A stretch of 64,000 bases of DNA from Psococerastis gibbosa (GCA_963971405.1 OZ020488.1:45428888-45492887), one strand, 5' to 3'. Positions 22,299 to 33,480 are shown, counted from the stretch's first letter. Translations and numbers: made by a program. Notes: generated from the sequence alone by a model not told the origin.

Positions 22299-22854
22299 AT
22301 CTCAGCTATGATAGCTAACATTAAAGATGGGACATTCGCTTCCCGTCAAAATATATATATTATAGCATTTCTGGACCTGTGCTACGTCTCCTTTAAATAA
22401 CCAGCAATTTATTATTGAAAAAGTCCCTTTCGGCTCTGGCCGATAAGGTGTAGGGATATTCTGCAGACCATGCTTTTCCTCTGCGCTACCTACAACGGCG
22501 GATTTTACCTCCAATTTAGGGGGGTTCAGCGCGCAGGTTAGTGGATTATAACATTAAAAAAAAATAAAAAACATTATTATTTTTAATTCCCACTGTAAGC
22601 CCATTGTTATCTAGTTTAAGATTCATTTTATTTGGGGGGGGGGGGGGTGGTCCGGACCCTCTGACCCCCCCTACCTACGCTATGTATGTAATAAAAAATT
22701 AAAAAATACTTCATTATTATCCCACAACATCAACACACGAAACACTCTTGTGTTCCAAACAATTACGACTATGAACTTTTACTTATTAAATTATTTTTAC
22801 TTTGACTGGACCCAGTGTTGATGACCATTAACTTATATATAAAATTCTCATGTC

Positions 22855-23475
22855 CCGGTGTTAGTAGTTGAACTCCTCTGAAACGGCTTTACCGATTCTC
22901 GTGAAATTTTGTGTGCATATCGGGTAGGTCTGAGAATCGGACAACATCTATTTTTCATACCCCTAAATATTAAGGGTAATCCACCCCTAATTTTTTTTTC
23001 AATTTTGGATTTAAAATTTTTTTATGATACAGCATTAGTAAATACATATAACCCTAAATTTTCAACCCTTTACAATCAACCCCTATTTTTATCTTCCACC
23101 CCTATTTTTTTTGTCAATTTTAGATAATTTTTTTTTAAATTTTTTTATGATACGGCATTAGTAAATACCGTACATATAACCCTAAATTTTCAACAATCAA
23201 CCCCTATTTATTTTTTTTTATCTTCCGCCTTTACCTCCGAAACGGCTTAACCGATTCTCATTAAATTTTATCGGGTAGGTCTGAGAATCGGACATCTATT
23301 TTTCATACCCCTAAATATATAACCCTAAATTTTCAACCCCTATTTTTATTTTTAATATTTTTTTTTTATCTTCCGGCCGCCTTTACCTCCGAAACGGCTT
23401 TACCGATTCTCATGAAATTTTACTAAATATTAAGGGGCGGTGCCGCGGAGCTACATGTAACCCTAAATTTTTAGA
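22855..23475 (+). mobile_element. Helitron-like 5' AT-rich block
   Basis: Contains GAAACGGCTTTACCGATTCT, GAAATTTTGTGTGCATATCG, GGGTAGGTCTGAGAATCGGA and repeated CCCTAAATTTTCAACCC. I associate this layout with the 5' part of Helitrons in insects. The stretch is repeated in tandem three times in shortened form. No Rep/helicase ORF is visible. Confidence 0.5.
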
Positions 23476-23760
23476 CTGTCTTTATTGTCTGCTACCAGGT
23501 CAAGAGATGTAAAGAATTAACTAAATTTGAAATCTGGAGGGAAACTGGAGGATTTCCGAGCGCCATCTAGAGGGGAACCATTCATGCGATCTGGGAACTC
23601 AGCGGTAGGTCTTCGGACATTTTTTTTTTTTTTTTTTTCATCTGTGTATCGATCGTAGCAGTGACTAATTAATAATAGTAAAAAATTGTGGAAAATTGAC
23701 GGAATCCCTGACACGACATTCATTGACTGTTAGGCGGTACGAAGTTCGCCGGGTCCACTA

Positions 23761-23960
23761 TCTCTTATATATAAAATTCTCATGTCACGGTGTTAGTGGT
23801 TAAACTCCTCCGAAACGGCTTTACCGATTCTCATGAAATTTTGCCGCATTTACATGAGCAGTGGGCGCGAGGCCGAAGACCGAGCTGCCGCCCGCGGCAG
23901 GCGCAGGAGGGGCGGGGCCGCGGAGCGGGCCCAGTTCCGCTTGTCTTAGATAACAATACG
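23761..23960 (+). mobile_element. second Helitron-like head with GC-rich island
   Basis: Opens TCTTATATATAAAATTCTCA, then CTCCGAAACGGCTTTACCGA and a very GC-rich stretch that reads REAEDRAAARGRRRRGGAAE on the plus strand before a stop. The GC island stands out sharply from its AT-rich surroundings. Confidence 0.45.
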
Positions 23961-24877
23961 GACTTTCAGTCAAATTTTAATTCATTACTCTGAGACAAAT
24001 AAATATTAACTGAGATATGAATTATTATATTAGGTTTCAATTGGCCGCCATCTTGTAACTAAACAGTGGATCTAGCTGGTTAACAAACTCGATTAAGACA
24101 TTTGTGTGATGAATTTTTGTGCCAAGTTTCATCAAAATCAGATAATATTTACGGAAGTTAGAGTGTTTCCTAAAATCGATATACATACATATATAACATT
24201 TTGAACGGAGGGTGGTTTTAGGCTCAGGGGGTCGTGAAATGAAAAGTTGTGAAGAAATTTTCCGAAAGTCGAACATTGGTCGCCATCTCAATAGGTAGAT
24301 GAATCTCCCTAAAACGAACCAGGTGATCCCTATTGATTTAAAAAAAAAAACTATCTTCGGCGTGGTGGATTGGCCCTGCTCTCCTAATTATTATGTTATA
24401 GAACTCAAGCTTTTTACCTATAAGGCTTCTACTATATTATTGATTAGCCTACCATACATGATACAGTACTACTTAATTTACTATAGGCCTACAGCTTGTG
24501 CAACATGTTTTGATCGCATACGGGCTGCGGGCTTCAAATGCCCAGCATTTTTTACATTTTGAAAAAATGAGAGGGAACTAAAATATAAAATTTCACAGCA
24601 AATATCAATTGTCAATTGAAATGTAATTAAAAAAAAAAAAACAGAAGATGATTGGGTTTATGATTTGTTATGGTTAGCGTTGAAATAATTGCAGAAATGA
24701 ACCAAACATAAATGCATGTATAATTTTATGTACATTACAAAATAATAAACGTAAATACATCACGTACGTGTGTGTGTTCGCCATAATAATTTCAATGATC
24801 CTTTCCTACAAATATGTGGTTATGCAATCGTGCAGACTTCCAATAATCTTATCACATATAATTGAAATACTCTGAAT

Positions 24878-25114
24878 CAGCAGCGTAACAAGGGAGGCAC
24901 GCATTGCTTAGGGGCGCTAAATTGAACAAAAAATAGTCAACGAGCATGTTATGTAATAAAAAATTAAAACATTAAAAAATGGCCGCCCATTCAGGCCTAC
25001 CGAGCCCTTGGGGTAAAAAATTTGCGTAGGTCCATGAGCGATAGTTGAAACGGCTTTCCCTCCCCTTTCCGAAATTATACACCGCCCCCTCATCAACCAA
25101 TCGTTACGCCGCTG
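24878..25114. mobile_element. hAT-like MITE
   Basis: Ends CAGCAGCGTAAC and GTTACGCCGCTG are inverted. Flanks CTCTGAAT and CTCTGGAC match at 6 of 8 positions. Non-coding. It lies just 3' of the LDLRAP1-like gene. Confidence 0.65.
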
Positions 25115-25354
25115 CTCTGGACTGTCACTAGTAGGTATGTTCTCTCTAAGAGTATTCGACACCTTGCCACCTAGCTTGGCATGGGCGATCTCAAAATAAG
25201 TGTTGGAATGCGCCACGCCTAATGCCGCGAGGCGGAGGCCCGTCACGTTGGAATATCATAGTATGAAAGTTCTCTTTTCCACATATAATAACTAAAGATC
25301 TGCATGACAGTCTCCAGCTCTCATCTCCACCGTATTCTCTGCTCTCTCTCTCCG

Positions 25355-25460
25355 TTATGAACACAAGTTGGCGGACTTCTCCCAGGGCGAGGAGAAAAAG
25401 TTGTTGCCGAGGTTGCCATTACCGAAGCTCTCCATGTATTTATCATTTGATACCTGGCAC
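25355..25460 (-). CDS. LDLRAP1-like last exon with stop
   Basis: The acceptor follows a T-rich tract ending TTCACTTCAG. G completes the split Arg, then CQVSNDKYMESFGNGNLGNN and FFSSPWEKSANLCS, then TAA at 25357-25355. Phase and coding look support it; homology of the tail is not certain. Confidence 0.65.
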
Positions 25461-28400
25461 CTGAAGTGAAATAAAATAAAGATCAAATTTATATGGAATC
25501 CATTGATACTTCCCAACATAAAATTTGATTGCGGTATTGTTAATAGCTAATAGTTCAGTTGGTAGAGAACAAGGCTATGAAACGCTTGAGACTCGAGATA
25601 AACGGAAAAAACTACACCTGAGACAACCCGTGCGTTACATTCACTGACAGGGGAAAAACGCAGGAGCCAGGCACATTGCTGACAACAACATCCCATAAGT
25701 GTTAGTGAATTATTAATGAAAACGTGTATACGGTACCTGGACTTGAAGCTTAAATTCGATACAGAATCACTGTCAAAATTAACCTGTAAGAAAAAAGAGA
25801 CGCAATTATAGATAGGTGAACCATAATTTTGTTCCGAGTAAACTACATTACGTATGTAGCTGAAACAACCGTGTTGCAACAAAGTGTAGCACACAGTCAT
25901 ATGCTTGCGTATTAAAAATATTTCAGGATTACGGACGTTGCACCAAGAATGGGTCAATTGCATTGTAAGAATGGGATGATATGCCCGAAATTCACGCAAT
26001 GGGATATGAATATAATTTTTTTCTCTCTTCTGTCAAAAATATTAGTTAGCTACTATACGTCTGCTCATAGGGCTTGCCCATAAGTTAGCTATATAAGCAA
26101 TACAATCATTCACTTTTGAACTCACCCAAGTTTTAGCCTCTTGCGGTGACGAAACATCAAAGTCAATGAGCAGATCTCTCTCCGGCTGTTGAGCTGTGGT
26201 TTGGGTACGAGGTTCTGGTACAGACATTTCCCCGTCCTTTTGCGCCTTCCTAGCCAGGGCCCTGTCTCGCTCGAAATTAATCTTGTCTTGCGAAATTTGC
26301 CACATTTCAAACGCTGTGTTGAACATTTGCGCTACTGTGAGAGAGACAGTCTGCGCCTGGAACACGTAAAGTATGGACACATTTTAAATCTGGAACTGTT
26401 CCATAAATACAATATAATATAACTGTGTATAAATATTTTTGATCTCCCCTGCAATAATGTGGAAGTAGGCAACTGATTTCTGCTGATTTCTGATATCCTT
26501 GTTATGTTCCTCGATGCGGATATAGCCATGAAAACGTGTTGCGTATTATATACATTGTATTATATATGTATATGTGTTAGATGCGTACTGTATGTTGCGA
26601 TGGTTGTTGTAAATTGTTATATGATCGAGCGGATATTGTCTTATGAAAATACAATATGCAGATATTTTCGGCATTCTATTCTCATATTTAGGTATATACT
26701 GTGGCTGGGGTATGGATTCCATTATTTAAGAAAGTGAAACGCGTGCAGAAACCATAAATAACAGCTATCATCTAACTACCTGAAACTGAATTAAATCTTG
26801 TGTCGCAATGTTATTTATATATAGGCTAATATGATATTGTCTTATGTTACAATTATTAGTGGAGATGTTTTTCGCATTCTGTTATATTGTGAGGAAAAAA
26901 TAGGAGAATTAGTCTGTTTTGGTTTTGCAGTGAAACGCGCACAGAAGCATATAAATTACTATATATGAATACTACTAAATATGTACTATACTTTACTGAA
27001 TTTTAAAAAATTGGCCAATCACGACTATGAAACAAACGGATACTTTCCCAAGAACGTTTATCACTTATTGTGATCTTGAGAGGAAATTTTGCTTAAATTT
27101 TGGCAAAGTTTACAGAACGTTCACCTTCAACGCTGAGGTTTTCGTAAGATGTGGAATTGTTCCAACACTGCACAAAATTTCTGTCTAGGTCAAGGCTGTT
27201 TAAGTGCAGTTCATTTGAACAAATACCGTAGATTTCGTTTTCCCGCCAAAACTATTATTTTTAATTTTTCTCATTCACATTATTCTATAATTATGGAGTT
27301 TCAGTCATAATTAATGAGTGAGCGTACAGCTGTTGCTCAGTTGGGGTGGGCTTTGACTGAGACACCGGGGACACTTCTAAGGGTCTGCTGGAACACATTG
27401 TATTCAGAATCAATCAATACAGCTATTCTGTTCTATTTTATTTTGGAGACCCCTGAGATCTTTCCCTGATCAACTGCAAAGGCAATTCGCTCCCTGACAC
27501 CTAACTCCATGGAATACTAACATACTTGGATCTCCTCAGCTCTAAATGTCGGGAATGTTTATGTTTATTATGCTGATACTTAATAGTGATATTTATTTAT
27601 CTACTTGTTTCGCTTTTCTTCTACAATAGATACGAGGCTACTTTGTTATGATACTCATTAAAATAATTGTATCTAATATTTGGTATTTTATTGAGACACG
27701 TTGTGCCTCTACAGTGCAGTGGCAGCAGTCAGCTCTTTCATACTGGTAACGTCTTGTAATATCATTATGATTAATAAAATTAATATATACTGTATATGCA
27801 TTGTACTTGTACATACTGTACTCATAAATATTGAGAAACATTTAAATTATTATAGCTAAATCTTAAAAAAAAACTACTTTATTAATTGATTTTTCATATA
27901 GGCCTTTTAAAAAAACTTACCACTTTTCTTTTCGGACATAAAAATGTGTGGCATTCTAGAGTTTCGTTGTCGTTGGTAGCTATGAACGCGAACACTTGGC
28001 TATGAGTAGCGTCGGCTGAACAATATGAGATTCTGAAACCAATACAAATAAATACATTACATAATATCAAAACAATAAAAATACACGCTAGGCGATTGTG
28101 GGTTGATAGCACAATTGCATAACTTACATTCTGCAGAGTTTGCCGTTGTATGGCATAGCCAAACGCTGTTCTATAATGTTTTCCTGGTACAGAACTGGGG
28201 TTGTTTTTATGAACGGAACGATTGGAAGTTCAAGACGTCTTTGAAATCGAAAAATGAAAGAAGCTTAATTTTTTCTGGCTCTACAGGACATGTAGAGTAG
28301 TGGTACGGATTCTGGCTTTCACCCGAAAGGTTGTTGGTTCGAGTCCTACACTTCCTACACTTCCTGGCCATGCTTCGGAGGGCATGTAAAGCAGGCGGTC

Positions 28401-30654
28401 CCGGGCCTTCCTAGTTGAGTGTAAGAGAGGCTTTATAGCCCAAACTCCGCTAGGTTGGCTTAGTAATAGAAGAAAAAAAGTCCTTATTTATTTATACATT
28501 AATTTGCATATTATTGGACTTTGTTTGCAAATAAACGTTTATTTATTTATTTATTTATTTATCTCTCAATACTACAGCGTTTGTCGTTACCTTGGAATGT
28601 TTTTTTAGAAGCGAGGGAATTTGTCCTGACCATTCGTACAGTATGGCATATTCCTACGGCGCATCAGAACCCAACGAAAATTTTCTATAATAATAATTAT
28701 TAATATTTTTTCTTTGTCTGTGCCAATAGTGTCCATGCACCAACAATTTTATTTTTAATTCATATTTTTTCAAAATTTGGGGCCTTGGGTTCGAGCATAG
28801 CTGTAGGTAATAGCGCTGACATGGCATGACTCGCATCAGCCCAATATGCTTGTACTCATGACCATCCCATTAATTGTCACCCAAGAATATGGGAATGTCC
28901 ACGTTTTCGTAGGTCTTATTCTGTAATTGAACTAAATAAACTCGGATACATATAATATGGTCATATTCAGTGGCGGACTGGGCCGGTGGGCAGACGGGCA
29001 TATGCCCGGAGGGCCGGACCAAAAGTAGTTGTGTGGGGCTGGACGTCCAAATGAAAAAAATCATCAAAATAAAATAAAATTAGTGTTAGCAACAACCATT
29101 ACAACAGCATTTTGAACTTCAAATGTAAGCGCCCGTTTTCATTGAATTACATTTTTCTTTTATTGAAAGCCTATTTGTTCAGTTCAACCTAGGGCCTATA
29201 GGGATATGAATGTTCACTGCATGGTAGTTTGAAAACATTTGACTTTGTAACGAAAGCCTTTTTGACGTGAGGGGCCGCGGTTACCGGAAAATGCGGGGCC
29301 GATTTCCAGTCCCAGTCCACCACTGGACTAATATTGTTGCTTATTATACAATAATAAGAAAAATTTCAATAATATATAATATAATAATAGGATGAAGAAG
29401 AATAACCTATCCCAAGTATTGTCGGCATCGGCAAGGCCTCAGGTTTGGTAATTCTGAGTACTATTGTTAAGTATATACGTACGGTACATCGCACATTTAC
29501 AGTACATATAAATTTCGTTACTCCGGAACTCGATAATATTTTATGTTTTAGTTTATAGATTGTATTAAAGACCGGTTGGAAATGTATGTGACAACACAGT
29601 AGGTCACTCTTGCAATGTGCACTATATACTCACGAATTTATATTTTCATACTACATTTCCGCATTTATAGATTCACAGCCTTGATGATCGACTACTGCTA
29701 AATTGGGATCGCCTTGATTAGCCTGTCTATTGGAAGTCCACCGAAACCGGATTGGTTTCCAAAGGTCAGTCAATATTGATGGGAGACTAGGTTCACCAAA
29801 AGCATATTTTGATATTTATTATATATTATATATTATTATATATATTATATTGATGGTATCAATCAGGACCCTTTAATAGCGTATTCTAGCCACAGAAAGT
29901 GATAATATGACGAATCTGAATTGGAGCGCACTGGACCGGCTGCGCGGCCCACTCTGAGGTTAAAATCAATGCACATGAAATGCTTAAAAACATATAGCCT
30001 ACTACAATATTTCACAGTTTGTATTTTCAAATTATTCTTTAAAAAATATAAAATATAAAAAAGTTAATAGCATACAAACAATTTAATGAATGTAACCGAT
30101 TGACCTCTTCAGTCGCCTCTGTAGGTTAGTAAATAAGACTCGCACAAGTACTAGCATGCTACCACCTGGCCATCGAAGTCGAAGTGAAACCTCCAACATG
30201 CGAGAGTTACCATAATTTGTACATTACAATGAAGCACCTCAGCTTTGAGGAGGTGGTCCAATTTCCCTTCGCGGGACCCTAATTTCACCCCCGAAAACCC
30301 ATAATCCGCCCAAGGGTACAGATAACAGTTGAACATCAGGTCTGATACAAGCTTAATACTCGTATACTTTTGCTCACCTATAAATAGAGGTGTCCACAAT
30401 AGCCTCATTTGTAGCTACATTGAGCACCTTCATGCCGCGCAGATTCACAGAAAGCGTCACTCGGGGCATTTTTTTACCCCCAGCTTTAGCCAAGCTCAGC
30501 GTTGTCTTGATAGCTTCTGCTGTGGCCGCCTCGCTAGCGGCGCTGTCTACCAGTGTGCTGCCAATGTACTTCAATGTAAAGGTTTCTTCTTCAGGCGGCA
30601 GTTCCGATTCAACGTCCTGCGCGTCTCCTGCTAGAGCCCATTCATCGTAGAGTT
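25355..30654 (-). CDS. LDLRAP1/ARH-like PTB-domain clathrin adaptor (first coding exon not found)
   Basis: Endocytic adaptor expected to bind NPXY tails of LDL-receptor family proteins through a PTB domain and to link them to clathrin. Exons on the minus strand are 30654-30378, 28032-27921, 26356-26126, 25783-25737 and 25460-25355. All junctions are GT-AG and in phase, giving 256 residues and a stop. The PTB domain runs from FTLKYIGSTLV through AKAGGKKMPRVTLSV, SIYRISYCSADATHSQVFAF, ECHTFLCPKRKV and AQTVSLTVAQMFNTAFEMWQ. The C-terminal part holds LIDFD, which fits a clathrin box (L-hydrophobic-x-hydrophobic-D/E). Human ARH is about 308 residues, so roughly 45-50 N-terminal residues are missing. 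GULP/CED-6 and Dab were considered, but SYCSADATH and CHTFLCPKRK favour LDLRAP1. Confidence 0.87.
25737..25783 (-). CDS. LDLRAP1-like small exon
   Basis: A 47-base exon between TTTTCTTACAG and GTACCG. It encodes VNFDSDSVSNLSFKS plus AG of a split Arg. Identified from its splice sites and from the phase match on both sides. Its residues are not recognisable on their own, so it is less sure than the PTB exons. Confidence 0.6.
26126..26356 (-). CDS. LDLRAP1-like exon: PTB C-terminal helix and clathrin box
   Basis: Acceptor GTTCCAG, donor GTGAGT after ACTTGG. Its 231 bases are 77 codons in phase 0. It encodes AQTVSLTVAQMFNTAFEMWQ, a charged helical stretch (ISQDKINFERDRALARKAQK), a Pro/Thr/Gln-rich linker and ERDLLIDFDVSS with the clathrin box. 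If the donor were not used, the frame would stop at 26042. Confidence 0.92.
27921..28032 (-). CDS. LDLRAP1-like exon: PTB domain middle
   Basis: Acceptor TTGGTTTCAG, donor GTAAGT. Its 112 bases complete the split Arg and encode ISYCSADATHSQVFAFIATN and ETLECHTFLCPKRKV, ending in phase 0. Confidence 0.93.
28285..28500 (+). repeat. tRNA-derived SINE (family A), near full length
   Basis: Best preserved head: TGTAGAGTAGTGGTACGG, GGCTTTCACCCGAAAGG and B box GTTGGTTCGAGTCC. The tail is TCCTTATTTATTTATAC. A short duplication (CTACACTTC) follows the B box. The copy lies in the LDLRAP1-like intron upstream of 28032. Confidence 0.88.
28968..29325. mobile_element. hAT-like MITE in LDLRAP1-like intron
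   Basis: Ends CAGTGGCGGACTGGGC and CCCAGTCCACCACTG are inverted. No clean 8-bp duplication is left. The interior is rich in GGGCC and has no ORF. Confidence 0.6.
30378..30654 (-). CDS. LDLRAP1-like exon: first half of PTB domain
   Basis: Acceptor TGTTTCCAG, donor GTGAGC. It begins with two bases (AA) of a split codon, then LYDEWALAGDAQDVESELPP and the PTB start LKYIGSTLV, and ends in VDTSIYR, whose Arg codon is split AG/A with the next exon. The LINE tail at 30686 lies just upstream of the acceptor. Confidence 0.92.
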
Positions 30655-30841
30655 CTGGAAACAGAAGACATAAATAATAATAATTTTATTTTTTTATTTT
30701 TTTATTTTTTATTTTTTAAAGCGCCAGACCCGTGTGGGTAAACGCGCTTTCTGGTTTGTAGTTGCCGGTGTTGTTGTCTGTGTTGTGTGTGTATGGTATT
30801 AGTTTGTGGTGTGTGGCAAACTGCGATCAGGAGGGCATTGG

Positions 30842-31014
30842 ACAAAAACTTAGAGTTTTAGAAAAACTTGTTATAACAACCCGAATTAGTAAAACCCAAA
30901 TAACCGTTAAGAAATTAACTTTGTCTAAGAAACCCACTTGTGTTAGTATAAAACCCTGAGCGCTTTCGGCAAGAACTGCCATCTACAGAGGGAAACCCAC
31001 TAGCACAGTTACAC
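30842..31014. repeat. left inverted arm of Penelope-like element
   Basis: 173 bp that match the reverse complement of 31539-31711 with one mismatch seen (AACCG against AATCG). On the minus strand it carries the same 39-nt hammerhead-like motif (30992-30954) as the right arm. Confidence 0.9.
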
Positions 31015-31030
31015 AAACAAAACACCAGCT

Positions 31031-31466
31031 CCGTACAATCGCAACAATTTGGCCAATAAACTCATGAACTGCAAAACCAAACCAGAAAAAGAAAAAGGCA
31101 ATGGAGTTTATCGTCTAAATTGTAACGATTGTAACGCAATTTACATAGGCCAAACAGGCAGAAGAACATATAACAGGTATAGGAGACACCAACACCAACA
31201 GCACATTCGCGAAACACCTTAACTCGGAAAACCACACATTCGATCCTCACAATTGGACAGCCCTACACAAAATAAAGAAAAGTTACACTTTAAATTTTTT
31301 TGAAAATGTTGAAATCAAAAGAGCTTTACACAATAGGGAAAAATTAACAAACGACATAACATTCACACAATCATCCCCTCTAATAGATCTAGCTAGTAGG
31401 TTAGGAATAGGTAACCAGCCACGCCCCCTCCCACCCCCTCCTCCCCCCGCTCCCAGTCCTATATAA
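31031..31466 (+). pseudogene. GIY-YIG endonuclease of Penelope-like element, frameshifted
   Basis: Frame one (31031-31222) reads GVYRLNCNDCNAIYIGQTGR followed by RTYNRYRRH. This is the GIY-YIG signature with the Cys pair typical of Penelope-like elements. After a frameshift near 31190, the next frame (to the TAA at 31466) gives AKHLNSENHTFD, LNFFENVEIKRALHNRE and a Pro-rich end. That order fits the C terminus of the polyprotein. The RT that normally precedes it is missing. Confidence 0.8.
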
Positions 31467-31538
31467 ACCAAGGTTTCCTCTCCCTAGTCACATTTGCATC
31501 TTCTCCTCGAGTTGAGCAAGTCTCAAATCGCAGATAAG

Positions 31539-31711
31539 GTGTAACTGTGCTAGTGGGTTTCCCTCTGTAGATGGCAGTTCTTGCCGAAAGCGCTCAGGGT
31601 TTTATACTAACACAAGTGGGTTTCTTAGACAAAGTTAATTTCTTAACGATTATTTGGGTTTTACTAATTCGGGTTGTTATAACAAGTTTTTCTAAAACTC
31701 TAAGTTTTTGT
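31539..31711. repeat. right inverted arm of Penelope-like element
   Basis: Mirror of 30842-31014. The near identity points to a recent insertion or to arms made from one template. Confidence 0.9.
31561..31599 (+). ncRNA. hammerhead ribozyme-like motif in Penelope arm
   Basis: A 39-nt block can fold like a type I hammerhead. CCCT (31561-31564) pairs with AGGG (31596-31599) as stem I. CTGTAGA (31565-31571) stands where CTGANGA is expected. GGCA and TGCC form stem II. GAAA (31586-31589) follows. A minimal stem III (AG..CT) precedes the C at the cleavage site. TAGT and ACTA farther out can extend stem I past an internal loop. The A6-to-U change in the core would be expected to weaken or abolish cleavage. 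Hammerheads are known in Penelope-like elements. The assignment is by eye. Confidence 0.45.
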
Positions 31712-32099
31712 TCTTTTTTGTTTATTAAAATGAAATACCACGAAGTCACGAGTAATTTAATTATTTATGTGGGCATTGGACAACAGGTTGCCCAGTGACC
31801 GTCTAAGGGCAGTTTGCCAACGCTTGTATTAAAGCAGTTTGTTGTTTGCTAGATGAGGCTTGCCAGAGCTGCTGAGTGAAGAAAAGGAATGGTGTGCTGG
31901 AGAAGAATTGTATTGTGCGAGACTGCTTTCTGGAAATCTGTATCAGGAGGGAAGGTTCTGTATCTTGAGTAGACAGGGCATTCTATGACAATGTGAGGAA
32001 TAGTTAGTCGTACCTGACAATTGTGGCATATAATAATAATAATAATATCAAAAAAAAAAAAACAATGTTGCAACTTCCATACTAGGTGTAATTACAAAG

Positions 32100-32285
32100 G
32101 CTTTCACGTGACGAATCAGTAGAATCCGAGATGATAGGCCGTGGTCATTCTGAAAGAGTACTTTCAAACGGTTGACCAACATCTGCGGTCCCCATCTTTA
32201 GTGGAACTGCGTAGAAGCGTTTGGAAGTACCACGCTTTCAGAACAACCACGGCCCATCATCCCGGATTCTACTGATTCATTCGAT
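32100..32285. mobile_element. foldback MITE (family E)
   Basis: TAGAATCCGAGATGATAGGC at one end and ATCATCCCGGATTCTACTG at the other, with CATCTGCGGTC and AGTGGAACTGCGTAG between. Confidence 0.75.
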
Positions 32286-33245
32286 ACTAGAGTTCTAGCT
32301 CTACTAGAGTTATTGTAGTATTTTTTATGAGAGGAGAGTTATTAAATCCCACCAAATTAAAAGCTTTTAATGAAATGATCCACGTGGCACCTAACCTAAC
32401 CAAATCGGGCTCTAATTGATCAAAAAAGACGTGGCATGTGGACTCTGAAATTAAAAAAATATCCATCGCGGGATAGGTACATCAAAACAGCTAGGGTGAT
32501 CCAGAGCAGTCAAGCCAACTTCTCCATTATTATGAGGAATATAATTTTGTGCAATAAAAAGCTTATCAGAACTTTTAGGAAAAAAAAATTGCCATTATTA
32601 TTTTTAAGTATTTCAGGTTAAAACCCGCCAAAATCGAGTTAATCCCAAAATAGAAAAATAAGATATGATTTTTTTGTGAACCTAAATGCTTTCAACAAAA
32701 TCAACAATCAACAAAAAATACTTAGTCCATAAATCGATGAACAGGTAGAAAGACCGGCCAGACAAAGAGACAGGCAGATCTCAGAGGCAGGCCCCAAAAC
32801 CTGAAGAAATCTCTTCTAAATCGTATCAATTTCGACCATCCCTAAGCTTTCCTTACACTACGGTATACATAGGAAAGCAAAAATATGTATTAAAGGCGTT
32901 ATCGCTTATAGTGCGCAGTTTGTTCAATGTTCGGGCAGACCTTCGCTGACTTGGCCTTGACACAAAAAGACGTGCAAGGCCGCAGATAGAACACGTGAAT
33001 TGCCAAGATAAGACAAGTCAAAGATGAGGAGCCGACGTGGATGGGCAAGGACATGGGGAAGTCCAAGAGGAAGAGCCAGAAGTGAGAAGTCGGCTACCAG
33101 CTGCAGTCTAGGTATATAGCCTATATGGATGACTAAACAATGATTTAGCAGAAGTTGTAGCAGTAAATGTATTTGAGATAGACTTAGTTGGACTTAGGCC
33201 TCGAGAGCCCATAGAACTGCAAAGGCCAATGCTACTACATAGCCA

Positions 33246-33480
33246 GATAACTTGGTCGTGTGCACAGTGCCGGTAGGGAAACATGGTAGGACTTGTCCTG
33301 GTCACCTCCGAACTAATCGTGTGACTTCACTGTGTTTCCCAAGTGGTTCGGAATCCACTATAATCAGGAGGTCCACTGTCCTATGGGCTGGCGTAGGACA
33401 GTCAAGTAGGGGTCGCTCTATGGGCCCAAATTTGAGGCCTAAGTCGTTATTAACCCGACGAACACTACTACTACTACATA
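33246..33480 (+). repeat. family C repeat, short subtype
   Basis: Nearly identical to 37270-37505: AACTTGGTCGTGTGCACAGT, AGTGGTTCGGAATCCAC, ATGGGCTGGCGTAGGACAGT and (ACT)n at the end. Confidence 0.75.

Larger units (their letters stand above)
30846..31770 (+). mobile_element. 5'-truncated Penelope-like retroelement with inverted terminal arms
   Basis: The 925-bp insertion is flanked by a perfect 13-bp target duplication, GGGCATTGGACAA (30833-30845 and 31771-31783), in the LINE 3' UTR. It carries 173-bp inverted arms (30842-31014 and 31539-31711) with a single mismatch seen, and between them the end of a Penelope-type protein with a GIY-YIG endonuclease. The reverse transcriptase is absent. 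Penelope-like elements are known for terminal repeats in direct or inverted order. Confidence 0.85.
30686..32030 (-). mobile_element. 5'-truncated second copy of the I/R1/Jockey-type LINE, split by a Penelope-like element
   Basis: The pieces 30686-30832 and 31784-32030 match the 3' end of the LINE at 11038-14456: AAGCGCCAGACCCGTGTGGG in the 3' UTR and ICHNCQVRLTIPHI in the ORF end. Both ends lie in (AAT)n, so the target was a microsatellite. The tail ends about 30 bp from a splice acceptor of the LDLRAP1-like gene (30654). Confidence 0.85.

Noticed and set aside
28968..29325. 8-bp target duplication for the hAT-like MITE
   Set aside because: Flanks GTCATATT and GACTAATA agree at only 4 of 8 positions, so no duplication is claimed.
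30390..30650. Plus-strand frames over the PTB exon
   Set aside because: Shadows of the minus-strand LDLRAP1-like exon, which has splice sites and domain motifs.
31031..31466. UvrC- or homing-type GIY-YIG nuclease gene
   Set aside because: The Cys-pair variant, the flanking inverted arms and the target duplication point to a Penelope-like retroelement.
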